NCBI GenBank assembly: GCA_004195615.1
Contig: PSPW01000010.1
Coordinates: 1-40,555 of the forward strand
Direction: 5' to 3'
DNA length: 40,555 nt
Source of the DNA: Methanobacteriota archaeon
Lineage (GTDB): Archaea > Thermoplasmatota > Poseidoniia > Poseidoniales > Thalassarchaeaceae
Shown here one piece after another: positions 34,459-40,555 of this stretch. The first letter of the stretch is position 1, and each line of letters opens with the position of its first letter. Both the position numbers and the translations under genes were made by a program. Below the pieces are notes generated by a model. That model was not told where the DNA came from. It did no database searches and worked only from the letters and a program-made list of their open reading frames with translations.

Positions 34459-35355
34459 TCATTCTCCACTTTGGACTATAGATGAACTCAGGATTTGAAT
34501 CGCCTCATTCACAGTTATAGAACCGATACATAGTTTGGCAATTATTTCATCTATTTCTGAGTGAGTAACTAACAGCGAGTCCCATTCAGATATCAGTCTC
34601 TCCCTCATTATCATCTCATTTCTTTCAGACCTTGGTTCACAAGACTCAATGGTTGAAATCAATTTCTCGACCCCCACTCCCTCTAGAGCTGAGACAAGTA
34701 GAACCTCTCGACTGTCATCTCCAGAAAGAGCCAGTGATGTTCGGATGCTCTGAGCCGACGAAACAGCCCGGGGCAAATCTGATTTGTTTATTGCGATCAC
34801 ATCGGCCAGTTCGAGAATACCTGCCTTCTCTGCCTGAATGATATCTCCCCTATCTGGGCCATCCACTAGAAGTAGCCGATCAACCAATGCGGCAATTCGA
34901 AACTCGGATTGACCAGTGCCAACAGTCTCGACCACGATTCGAGTCCATCCACAGAGAGATAGGGCCTGGCACATTGACCAAATATATGGAGAAATCCCTC
35001 CAGGGATATTTCCAGAGGCTATTGACCTAACAAACACGGTTTCCCCTAAGTCATCACCCTCCATCCGAATTCTATCAGCGAGAAACGAGCCACCCGAGAT
35101 TGGCGAGGTTGGGTCCAGAGCCAGTACTGCTACACTCTCTCCCGCGGTAACCCAATGCTTCACCATCTGGCCTATGAGTGTTGATTTCCCAGCCCCAGGA
35201 GGACCTGTGACGCCTAGAGTCCAGCTTGATTCAGAATGAAATTTAGGAATCTGTGGAGACTCGGCAATCTTTGTCATGAGTCTGGACAGGCTTCTTCGAT
35301 CTCCTGATATTGCTAATTCTAGGAGTTCGTTAATGTTACTCAATTCCAGTGCCAC
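34459..35355 (-). CDS. meaB: MeaB/ArgK-type GTPase, methylmalonyl-CoA mutase chaperone
   Basis: A 298-residue G3E-family P-loop GTPase. Walker A is GPPGAGKST (about 51-59). LALDPTSPISGGSFLADRIRM forms the family-specific switch, ETVGTGQSE is the Walker B/switch II region, and NKSD is the guanine-specificity motif. MeaB protects and reloads the B12 cofactor of methylmalonyl-CoA mutase. The GTG start at 35355 overlaps the end of the mutase B12-subunit gene by 16 bases; no in-frame ATG is close. The gene order with the B12 subunit is a common archaeal arrangement and supports the function. Confidence 0.94.
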   Translation of the reverse strand: MALELSNINELLELAISGDRRSLSRLMTKIAESPQIPKFHSESSWTLGVTGPPGAGKSTLIGQMVKHWVTAGESVAVLALDPTSPISGGSFLADRIRMEGDDLGETVFVRSIASGNIPGGISPYIWSMCQALSLCGWTRIVVETVGTGQSEFRIAALVDRLLLVDGPDRGDIIQAEKAGILELADVIAINKSDLPRAVSSAQSIRTSLALSGDDSREVLLVSALEGVGVEKLISTIESCEPRSERNEMIMRERLISEWDSLLVTHSEIDEIIAKLCIGSITVNEAIQILSSSIVQSGE

Positions 35356-35777
35356 CCCAAATCGTCTCCGACTCCGATTGGATGTTTGTTTTGTTTTCTG
35401 AGCAGGGCTTCTTCCAAGAAATCCAAAACATCTGAAGTTGGAGTTCCTGGTCCAAAAACAGCCCTCACGCCAGATTTGTAGAGAAGTTCGAGGTCCCGCT
35501 CAGGGATGATCCCTCCTGCGAAAACGATGACGTTTCCTAGCCCGGCTTCCCTCAGGTGATTGCAAATCTTCGGAATCAGTGAGTCATGGGCCCCAGAAAG
35601 AGTGGACAGCCCGAGAACTTCTGCGTCTTCGTCATTTACAATCCTAACAATATCAGATGGGGTCTTTCTGAGTCCAGTGTAGATTACGTCGTGGCCGCCA
35701 TCCCTGAGTGCTCTAGCAATGACCTTGGCCCCTCGGTCATGTCCATCTAGACCTGGTTTAGCAATCACAACTCGCAT
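35340..35777 (-). CDS. Methylmalonyl-CoA mutase, cobalamin-binding small subunit
   Basis: A 145-residue B12-binding domain. It has KPGLDGHDRGAKVIARALRD with the DxHxxG motif (Asp11, His13, Gly16; His13 would be the lower axial ligand to cobalt), then GLSTLSGAH and VIVFAGGIIP. In archaea the catalytic TIM-barrel subunit is often a separate gene; it is not found in this window. The mutase interconverts methylmalonyl-CoA and succinyl-CoA. The gene is divergent from the carboxyltransferase at 35880, the enzyme that makes the mutase's upstream metabolite. Confidence 0.94.
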   Translation of the reverse strand: MRVVIAKPGLDGHDRGAKVIARALRDGGHDVIYTGLRKTPSDIVRIVNDEDAEVLGLSTLSGAHDSLIPKICNHLREAGLGNVIVFAGGIIPERDLELLYKSGVRAVFGPGTPTSDVLDFLEEALLRKQNKHPIGVGDDLGWHWN

Positions 35778-35879
35778 GTTTCAATGGGTTGCAAATAGCA
35801 ATATGACTTCAAGCAACCGGACAAGAAATTCTTGCTCCCCTTAGGAATGCTCATGGGCGGCCTGTTCCCATCGCACCCC

Positions 35880-37433
35880 ATGAGTGGAAACTCCGACAAG
35901 ATTGACGACCTAAGACGTCGAAAGACTAAGTCGCAATCTGGCGGGGGACAGAAACGGATTTCAGCACAGCATGCCAAAGGAAAGATGACTGCTAGGGAAC
36001 GGATAGAGGAATTGCTTGATTCCGACTCATTCACCGAAGTGGATGCATTGGTTGAGCACCGATGTAGAGACTTCGACATGGATAGAAACGTGATTCCAGG
36101 GGATGGTGTGGTTTGTGGTCATGGCACTATCGATGGCAGGCTTGTTTACTGCTTTGCCCAGGACTTCACCGTTTACGGCGGTTCTCTTGGTGAAATGCAC
36201 GGTCTGAAGATATGCAAGATTCTAGATATGGCAGTAAAGACAGGAGCACCAGTAATCGGATTGAATGACAGCGGCGGGGCAAGGATACAGGAAGGAGTTG
36301 CAAGCCTAGGTTCGTATGCAGAGATTTTCTTCAGGAATGTAAGGGCTAGCGGTGTCATCCCCCAGATCTCTGTAATTATGGGGCCATGTGCGGGTGGTGC
36401 CGTATACTCTCCTGCAATTACTGATTTCGTGGTGATGGTCGAGGGGACGTCGCACATGTTCATTACTGGTCCAGAAGTAATCAAGACAGTAACGAACGAG
36501 GAAGTTGGTTTTGAAGACCTGGGGGGAGCATTCACTCATGCCACGAAGTCGGGCGTAACCCACTTTACAGCAAAGGACGACAATGGTGCATTGGAAATCG
36601 TCAGGGAATTGGTGGGACTAATTCCCTCAAACAACCTACAAAAGGCGCCTATCGTAGAAAGCAAAGACCCACTTGGGCGAAAATGCGAATCACTCGACTC
36701 ACTAATCCCAGAGGACCCGAGTCGGCCCTATGACATGTCAGATGTAATCGAAGATGTCTTGGACTCTGGAAGCTTCTTGGAGATTCAAGATAGTTTTGCT
36801 CCAAATATCATCATTGGCCTAGGTAGGCTTGGCGGTCAATCAATTGGAATCGTGGCGAATCAACCAATGCACTTAGCAGGCTGTCTGGATATAGACGCGT
36901 CTGTGAAGGCTGCAAGGTTTGTTCGTTTCTGTGATGCCTTCAATATCCCTCTGCTGACATTTGTTGATGTCCCTGGTTTTCTTCCGGGGGCCAGTCAAGA
37001 GTGGGGTGGGATCATCAGGCACGGGGCCAAACTTCTCTATGCCTTTGCCGAGGCAACCGTCCCGAAACTTACTGTCATTACGAGAAAGGCATATGGTGGG
37101 GCGTATGATGTGATGTCTTCCAAACATATTCGCGGCGATTACAACATCGCGTGGCCATCTGCAGAGCTTGCTGTAATGGGGGCCAAGGGTGCTGTACATA
37201 TCATTCATAGAAGAAGAATTGAGAATTCAAGAAACCCCGATCAAGAGCGAGAGAGGCTTGAAGACGACTACGAGGAGACCTTTGCGAATCCGTACAAGGC
37301 AGCTGCCTTGGGGTATCTGGATGATGTAGTCAGACCATCGGAAACACGAGCCATTCTTGTGAAAGCATTAGGGGCAATTCTGGAAAAGGAAGAGCCACGT
37401 CCGGAGAAGAAACATGGGAATATTCCGTTGTGA
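35880..37433 (+). CDS. pccB: Acyl-CoA (propionyl-CoA) carboxylase, carboxyltransferase subunit
   Basis: A 517-residue crotonase-fold protein of the PccB/AccD5 class. It starts like other members ([19 protein letters not shown], then [17 protein letters not shown]). It shows [17 protein letters not shown] (acyl-CoA oxyanion region), [12 protein letters not shown], and in the second half [21 protein letters not shown] and [11 protein letters not shown] (carboxybiotin side). It transfers CO2 from carboxybiotin to propionyl- or acetyl-CoA. ATG 35880 fits the family start; the frame is open from TTG 35832 with ATG 35847. Its stop overlaps a GTG of the next small gene. Confidence 0.94.
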   Translation: MSGNSDKIDDLRRRKTKSQSGGGQKRISAQHAKGKMTARERIEELLDSDSFTEVDALVEHRCRDFDMDRNVIPGDGVVCGHGTIDGRLVYCFAQDFTVYGGSLGEMHGLKICKILDMAVKTGAPVIGLNDSGGARIQEGVASLGSYAEIFFRNVRASGVIPQISVIMGPCAGGAVYSPAITDFVVMVEGTSHMFITGPEVIKTVTNEEVGFEDLGGAFTHATKSGVTHFTAKDDNGALEIVRELVGLIPSNNLQKAPIVESKDPLGRKCESLDSLIPEDPSRPYDMSDVIEDVLDSGSFLEIQDSFAPNIIIGLGRLGGQSIGIVANQPMHLAGCLDIDASVKAARFVRFCDAFNIPLLTFVDVPGFLPGASQEWGGIIRHGAKLLYAFAEATVPKLTVITRKAYGGAYDVMSSKHIRGDYNIAWPSAELAVMGAKGAVHIIHRRRIENSRNPDQERERLEDDYEETFANPYKAAALGYLDDVVRPSETRAILVKALGAILEKEEPRPEKKHGNIPL

Positions 37434-37633
37434 GATATATGAGTAAAGAAAAAGAGATGAGGATTATTGTAGCCGTAATTTCATCGGTTCTACTCGAGAA
37501 CGAGTTTGGCGAATCAATCAAACCCTCGATAGGAAGGGGAGAGGGGTGTTCTTGGTCTGTTTCTCATAAGAGGATGATCCTGGGTAAGACCCCGTTGATA
37601 AAGGCAAGAACGGTTAGGAGCACAAAGAGGTGA
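37430..37633 (+). CDS. Small protein of the acyl-CoA carboxylase operon, epsilon-subunit-like
   Basis: A 67-residue basic protein between the carboxyltransferase and the biotin carrier. A helix ([18 protein letters not shown]) is followed by a short Trp-containing strand ([13 protein letters not shown]). This layout, an early helix and a late W..s.R segment, is loosely like the epsilon/PccX linker subunits of other acyl-CoA carboxylases. The resemblance is positional rather than firm. The GTG at 37430 overlaps the pccB stop (GTGA); ATG 37439 is an alternative. The stop is followed within 4 bases by the carrier start. Confidence 0.6.
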   Translation: MRYMSKEKEMRIIVAVISSVLLENEFGESIKPSIGRGEGCSWSVSHKRMILGKTPLIKARTVRSTKR

Positions 37634-37637
37634 TAAT

Positions 37638-38048
37638 TTGTCTGAAAAGAAGAAAGTCACTGTTGACGGAGAAGAGTTCGAAGTAGAAATTGAGTTCGAA
37701 GAAGGCAATTGGGAGATTTCAATTGATGGGAAAACCTACACTGTTGAGGTAGAAGGGAGTTCAAGGAATCCAACTAAGAAAAAACGCGTGGTAAAGAGTA
37801 GCGGAACCTCGGGTTCGGGGATTGTTGCTTCTGCAATTCCGGGCAAAATTGTCGCAATATTGGCATCGGAAGGGGAAGATGTTGAGGCTGGAAGTGTCGT
37901 GATTATCCTAGAGGCAATGAAGATGCAAAATGAGATTAAGGCCGCCATTGACGGACGTGTCAAGAAAATCATGTGCAAGCCGGGAGAGAGGGTCGAGGCA
38001 AATATGCCCTTGTTGGAAATATCAATTAAATTGGAAGGTGAGAATTGA
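37638..38048 (+). CDS. Biotin carboxyl carrier protein of acyl-CoA carboxylase
   Basis: A 136-residue protein. The N-terminal ~55 residues have a charged beta repeat (VTVDGEEFEVEI, then ISIDGKTYTVEVEG) and a Lys-rich linker. The C-terminal ~80 residues form the biotinyl domain, IPGKIVAILASEGEDVEAG, with LEAMKMQNEI carrying the biotinylated Lys95. It shuttles carboxybiotin between biotin carboxylase (not in this window) and the carboxyltransferase at 35880. There is no early ATG. The TTG at 37638 is preceded by AAAGAGGTGA, a good ribosome-binding site that also contains the previous stop. Confidence 0.92.
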   Translation: MSEKKKVTVDGEEFEVEIEFEEGNWEISIDGKTYTVEVEGSSRNPTKKKRVVKSSGTSGSGIVASAIPGKIVAILASEGEDVEAGSVVIILEAMKMQNEIKAAIDGRVKKIMCKPGERVEANMPLLEISIKLEGEN

Positions 38049-38278
38049 TGTCTATTTGCGATTTCGAAGATTGTGACAATAAGTCGTCTCTTGTTAGCAG
38101 ACTATCGCCCAAGGGATACCTTGTTTCGAGCGGAAAGAAAGCATATTCGTTCAGGGAAGCGTATGAGAGGTTCAATTATTGCAAAGAGTGTCATGACCGA
38201 TTAATGGAAGAGGTGTGGTCCAGAGTGAGGAGTTCTGGGACTAAAAATGACGATCACGTAGCTCCCACCGCAGTTTAG
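38048..38278 (+). CDS. Small four-cysteine protein, possible zinc finger
   Basis: A 76-residue soluble protein. Two early cysteines (ICDFEDCD: Cys4, Cys9) and a later CKEC pair (Cys45, Cys48) are spaced like a zinc-binding knuckle. The family was not recognised. Its ATG shares a base with the carrier stop (TGATG), so it is coupled to the carboxylase operon. Confidence 0.6.
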   Translation: MSICDFEDCDNKSSLVSRLSPKGYLVSSGKKAYSFREAYERFNYCKECHDRLMEEVWSRVRSSGTKNDDHVAPTAV

Positions 38279-38316
38279 AGCGGTATGTTCATTGAACATC
38301 GGTCTAATTCGGATAC

Positions 38317-39543
38317 ATGACCAACTATGTTAGTCATCTAGAATGCGCATACTCAGGAAAGAGATACGATCCCGGAGAGATACACACAGTTTCCGAAATA
38401 GGGAAGCCGATAATTGTAAAGTACGATTTGCAAAGAATCGCTAAGGAAGTTGCACGAAGTTCAATCGAGGAATCAAAGGAGCCGGGATTCTGGAGGTACG
38501 CTCCGTTACTCCCAGTCAGCTCGAAACGAAATAGGGTGTCACTCGGAGAAGTTGTCACCCCGTTAATCTCACTCGAGAACTCTGGTTCAATATTTGGAGG
38601 TGATTCGAGCTCGGTTATTATCAAAGACGAGTCACGACTACCAACTGGGTCGTTTAAAGCAAGAGGTTTAGGAATGGCTGTTTCTATGGCGAAAGAGTTG
38701 GGGGTGAAGCATCTAGCGATTCCCACTAACGGCAATGCTGGTTCGGCGTTGGCTGCTTATGCATCCAGAGCAGGGATTGAATGTACGGTCCTGTGTCCGG
38801 ACAATACCCCAGAGATAAATGTTAGAGAGACGCAAATGCAAGGGGCAAGCACACACATTGTGAATGGCCTAATTGGGGAATGCGGGAAGATCATCTCAGG
38901 TGGAATGCAAGAAATTGACTGGTTCGCAGTTTCAACTCTAAAGGAGCCGTATAGGATTGAGGGAAAAAAGACGATGGGTTTGGAGATTGCCGAGCAAATG
39001 GGGTGGAGTCTTCCGGACGTTATTTTCTATCCGACTGGAGGAGGGACGGGGATAATTGGCATGTGGAAGTGCTTCCAAGAATTAATTGAACTAGGGTGGA
39101 TTGATTGCAAATTACCTCGGATGGTTTCTGTGCAATCGACTGGTTGCGCCCCTATTGTTAGAGCCTGGAACAAAGGGGAAGAGTTTGCGGAATATTGGGA
39201 TGGAGCTGAGACTATTTCTTCCGGAATCAGAGTTCCTTCAGCACTGGGAGACTTCCTAATCCTAGACGCGATTAGATCGTCGGGCGGTTTCGCCGTCTCG
39301 GTTACTGACGAAGAGACTCTCGAGATGCAATATGAGATTGGCCTCAGAGAAGGATTACTTCTCTGCCCAGAAGGTGCTGCTACAGTAGCAGCATATAGGA
39401 ACTCCTTGGATTCGGGTCTGGTGTCCAGTAGCGATTCCGTAGTCCTCTTCAATACTGCAACTGGTCTGAAGTATCCCATGCCAGAGGTTGTTTCCAGCAT
39501 AGACAAAAATAACGTGGATTACTCGTACTTCAGTTCTAAATAA
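38317..39543 (+). CDS. thrC: Threonine synthase
   Basis: A 408-residue PLP fold-type II enzyme. The N-terminal part has the threonine synthase header (LECAYSGKRYDPGE). Lys114 in LPTGSFKARG would form the PLP Schiff base, PTNGNAGSALAAYASRAG supports the substrate, and PTGGGTGIIGMWK is the glycine loop for PLP phosphate. It converts O-phosphohomoserine to threonine. A short gap (38 bases) separates it from the carboxylase operon. Its 3' end overlaps aIF6 by 8 bases tail-to-tail. A TTCGGATACATG context at the start gives no clear ribosome-binding site, compatible with a leaderless mRNA. Confidence 0.93.
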   Translation: MTNYVSHLECAYSGKRYDPGEIHTVSEIGKPIIVKYDLQRIAKEVARSSIEESKEPGFWRYAPLLPVSSKRNRVSLGEVVTPLISLENSGSIFGGDSSSVIIKDESRLPTGSFKARGLGMAVSMAKELGVKHLAIPTNGNAGSALAAYASRAGIECTVLCPDNTPEINVRETQMQGASTHIVNGLIGECGKIISGGMQEIDWFAVSTLKEPYRIEGKKTMGLEIAEQMGWSLPDVIFYPTGGGTGIIGMWKCFQELIELGWIDCKLPRMVSVQSTGCAPIVRAWNKGEEFAEYWDGAETISSGIRVPSALGDFLILDAIRSSGGFAVSVTDEETLEMQYEIGLREGLLLCPEGAATVAAYRNSLDSGLVSSSDSVVLFNTATGLKYPMPEVVSSIDKNNVDYSYFSSK

Positions 39544-40198
39544 GCCCAAGTGCGTCTTCTATCCTATTCAACTCAGGACCGGTAGAGCCCGAGCCAACAA
39601 GTGCATGGCTGTCACTAGCACAGCAACCTGCTCCGACGAAAGGAGAACCGAATGTCACAGTTCCCACCATCACTGGGACTCCCAAAGCGGATTCGATTGC
39701 CTCTACTTCCGATGTCTTCACATCAGGATGCGTCAGTACTCCCTTGTTATTTGCCACGATCATGCTTCCAACGGTCCTATGGCCGGCAACCTCGCACCGG
39801 ATGGCCTTCACTCCCAAAACATCAGAAATAATCTCAGCTCCTGCTTCTGGGATGATAGGGCTTACGACAGCACCGTTGTCATTGCACTCGATGAGGTTTC
39901 CTGCAGCATTAACTCCGCTCTCCATTATGACTACGTCGCCAAAGCTAGATAGTTCGTCCAAGTCCTCCTGAGTTGCTATGTCGGCTACAGCAATGCCCTT
40001 CCTATTCCCACGCACCAGGCTCCCCAGTAATGCCGAACCTCCTATCGAAAGTCTATGTGCCTCCATGTCAAAAGCTGACTCAAACTCCTCTGCGATTTCT
40101 TCTTCTAGAGTCCTTGGAATGAAAAGGACATCACCGATTACACTGAGGTATACTCCGACTTGGGAGTGGCCAAGAATGTCACCTGTGGAAATTGACAT
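39536..40198 (-). CDS. eif6: Translation initiation factor aIF6
   Basis: A 220-residue pentein-fold protein with five pseudo-repeats, for example VGVYLSVIGDVLFIP, LLGSLVRGNRKGIAVAD, VNAAGNLIECNDNGAVVSP, TVGSMIVANNKGVLTHP and FVGAGCCASDSHALVGSG. Each repeat has the G....N.kG...... rhythm of IF6. aIF6 binds the 50S subunit and blocks premature joining with the 30S. A strong ribosome-binding site AGGAGGTA (40203-40210) precedes the ATG at 40198 by a few bases. It is the gene immediately downstream of 23S-5S rRNA on the same strand. Confidence 0.95.
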   Translation of the reverse strand: MSISTGDILGHSQVGVYLSVIGDVLFIPRTLEEEIAEEFESAFDMEAHRLSIGGSALLGSLVRGNRKGIAVADIATQEDLDELSSFGDVVIMESGVNAAGNLIECNDNGAVVSPIIPEAGAEIISDVLGVKAIRCEVAGHRTVGSMIVANNKGVLTHPDVKTSEVEAIESALGVPVMVGTVTFGSPFVGAGCCASDSHALVGSGSTGPELNRIEDALGLI

Positions 40199-40202
40199 GC
40201 AC

Positions 40203-40210
40203 TACCTCCT
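40203..40210 (-). promoter_or_regulatory. Strong ribosome-binding site of aIF6
   Basis: The minus strand reads AGGAGGTA, ending 4-5 bases before the ATG at 40198. It is complementary to the anti-Shine-Dalgarno end of 16S rRNA and fixes the aIF6 start. Confidence 0.7.
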
Positions 40211-40262
40211 TGCATTGACTAACGTCTGTAGTTAATTTGTGTTGCGGGGATAGGTGAAGGAA

Positions 40263-40389
40263 GAGTGGCACAGCGACAATCTTTCCCGTGGGCTTGCGCA
40301 CCACAGTACCGAATCGACGCAGGAGGGCTTGACTTCCGGGTTCGATATGGGACCGGGTAGGGCCCCTCCGCTATGGCCGTGCACAACTC
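40263..40389 (-). rRNA. rrf: 5S ribosomal RNA
   Basis: The minus strand contains the conserved 5S 5' region GGCCATAGCGG, the CCCATATCGAACCCGG loop, and a 3' part closing helix I. Flanks are complementary over 11 bp (GAAGGAAGAGT near 40392-40382 with ACTCTTCCTTC near 40266-40256), extending helix I into a processing stem. Ends are approximate. It follows the 23S gene by about 60 bases. Confidence 0.9.
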
Positions 40390-40449
40390 TTCCTTCGAAT
40401 GCGAATTGATATGCTCTTTTGGACAGAGACTCACACTAATGTGTACCTC

Positions 40450-40555
40450 GAAATTTAGATGCTTGGGGGGTTAGTGCAGCTGGGCTGAACACCTCGGCGA
40501 ACCTCGGTGCTTACACCCGCTGTCTATCAAACTCGTCTTCTACGAGTCCCCTGAG
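40450..40555 (-). rRNA. rrl: 23S ribosomal RNA, 3' end (rest outside the window)
   Basis: The minus strand reads the terminal 23S region: ACTCGTAGAAGACGAGTTTG, then ATAGACAGCGGGTGTAAGCA, CCGAGGTTCGCCGAGGTG and TTCAGCCCAGCTGCACTAAC. This matches the conserved end (GTTGATAGGCCGGGTGTGTAAG...GAGCTAACCGGTACTAA in bacteria). The mature 3' end is approximate. It lies upstream of 5S in the same direction. Confidence 0.9.

Noticed and set aside
40219-40434. 71-codon minus-strand ORF
   Set aside because: It lies across the 5S rRNA gene and its conserved stems; the translation shows no protein pattern.
1-40555. CRISPR arrays, insertion sequences, prophage or integrase genes
   Set aside because: No regularly spaced repeats, transposase, integrase or phage structural motifs were seen on either strand.

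Overview
The window looks like a chromosomal segment from a euryarchaeon of the Thermoplasmatota, most likely Marine Group II (Poseidoniales). The evidence is archaeal information-processing genes (split RpoA'/RpoA'' with an unsplit RpoB, RpoH, eS1, eL30, aIF6, a Pop5/Rnp2-like RNase P subunit), together with FtsZ, aerobic-type respiration genes and a methylmalonyl-CoA route. The taxonomic call is an inference from gene content; no search was run. Coding density is very high. Many starts overlap the previous stop (ATGA, TGATG) and several are TTG or GTG. No gene-free gap exceeds 300 bases; the longest is 22006-22203.

Layout. 1-2083 (minus): a MazG-like pyrophosphohydrolase cut by the window edge, an MTA/purine nucleoside phosphorylase, and eS1 with a SAP tail. 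2176-4007 (plus): a DUF54-type RNA-binding protein, a 7Fe ferredoxin and PdxS. 4008-8861 (minus operon): a large membrane protein with C-terminal zinc ribbons, a DtxR-type repressor, a multi-TM protein and a coiled-coil protein. 8900-11615 (plus operon): three more coiled-coil proteins sharing the same central motif, read from the opposite side of a 38-base divergent promoter. 11612-21884 (minus): the RNA polymerase operon rpoH-rpoB-rpoA'-rpoA''-eL30, then an unknown gene where nusA/rps12 often lie; tRNA-Lys(UUU) is upstream.

22204-26360: a HemK-like methyltransferase fused to biotin ligase, Rnp2, a multi-TM protein, a short divergent FtsZ-like GTPase and a TPR protein. 26466-33308: a respiratory cluster with a secreted CxCH protein, a two-TM protein, a Rieske protein, cytochrome b6, a subunit-IV/HdrD-like fusion, a 2x[4Fe-4S] ferredoxin and small membrane proteins. 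33305-38278: Ogt, a CTP-dependent lipid-kinase-like protein, MeaB, the methylmalonyl-CoA mutase B12 subunit, and an acyl-CoA carboxylase set (carboxyltransferase, small epsilon-like subunit, biotin carrier). 38317-40555: threonine synthase, aIF6, 5S rRNA and the 3' end of 23S rRNA.

How parts fit together. The biotin ligase at 22204 could biotinylate the carrier at 37638. The carboxylase would feed methylmalonyl-CoA to the mutase whose B12 subunit and GTPase chaperone are encoded divergently. The respiratory cluster appears to build a quinol-oxidising Rieske/cytochrome b complex whose second cytochrome subunit carries a cytosolic iron-sulfur module. The most unusual items are that fusion, the four-member coiled-coil family around one divergent promoter, a ~140-residue zinc-finger-like insertion in RpoA', and an N-terminal domain shared by RpoA'' and RpoH.
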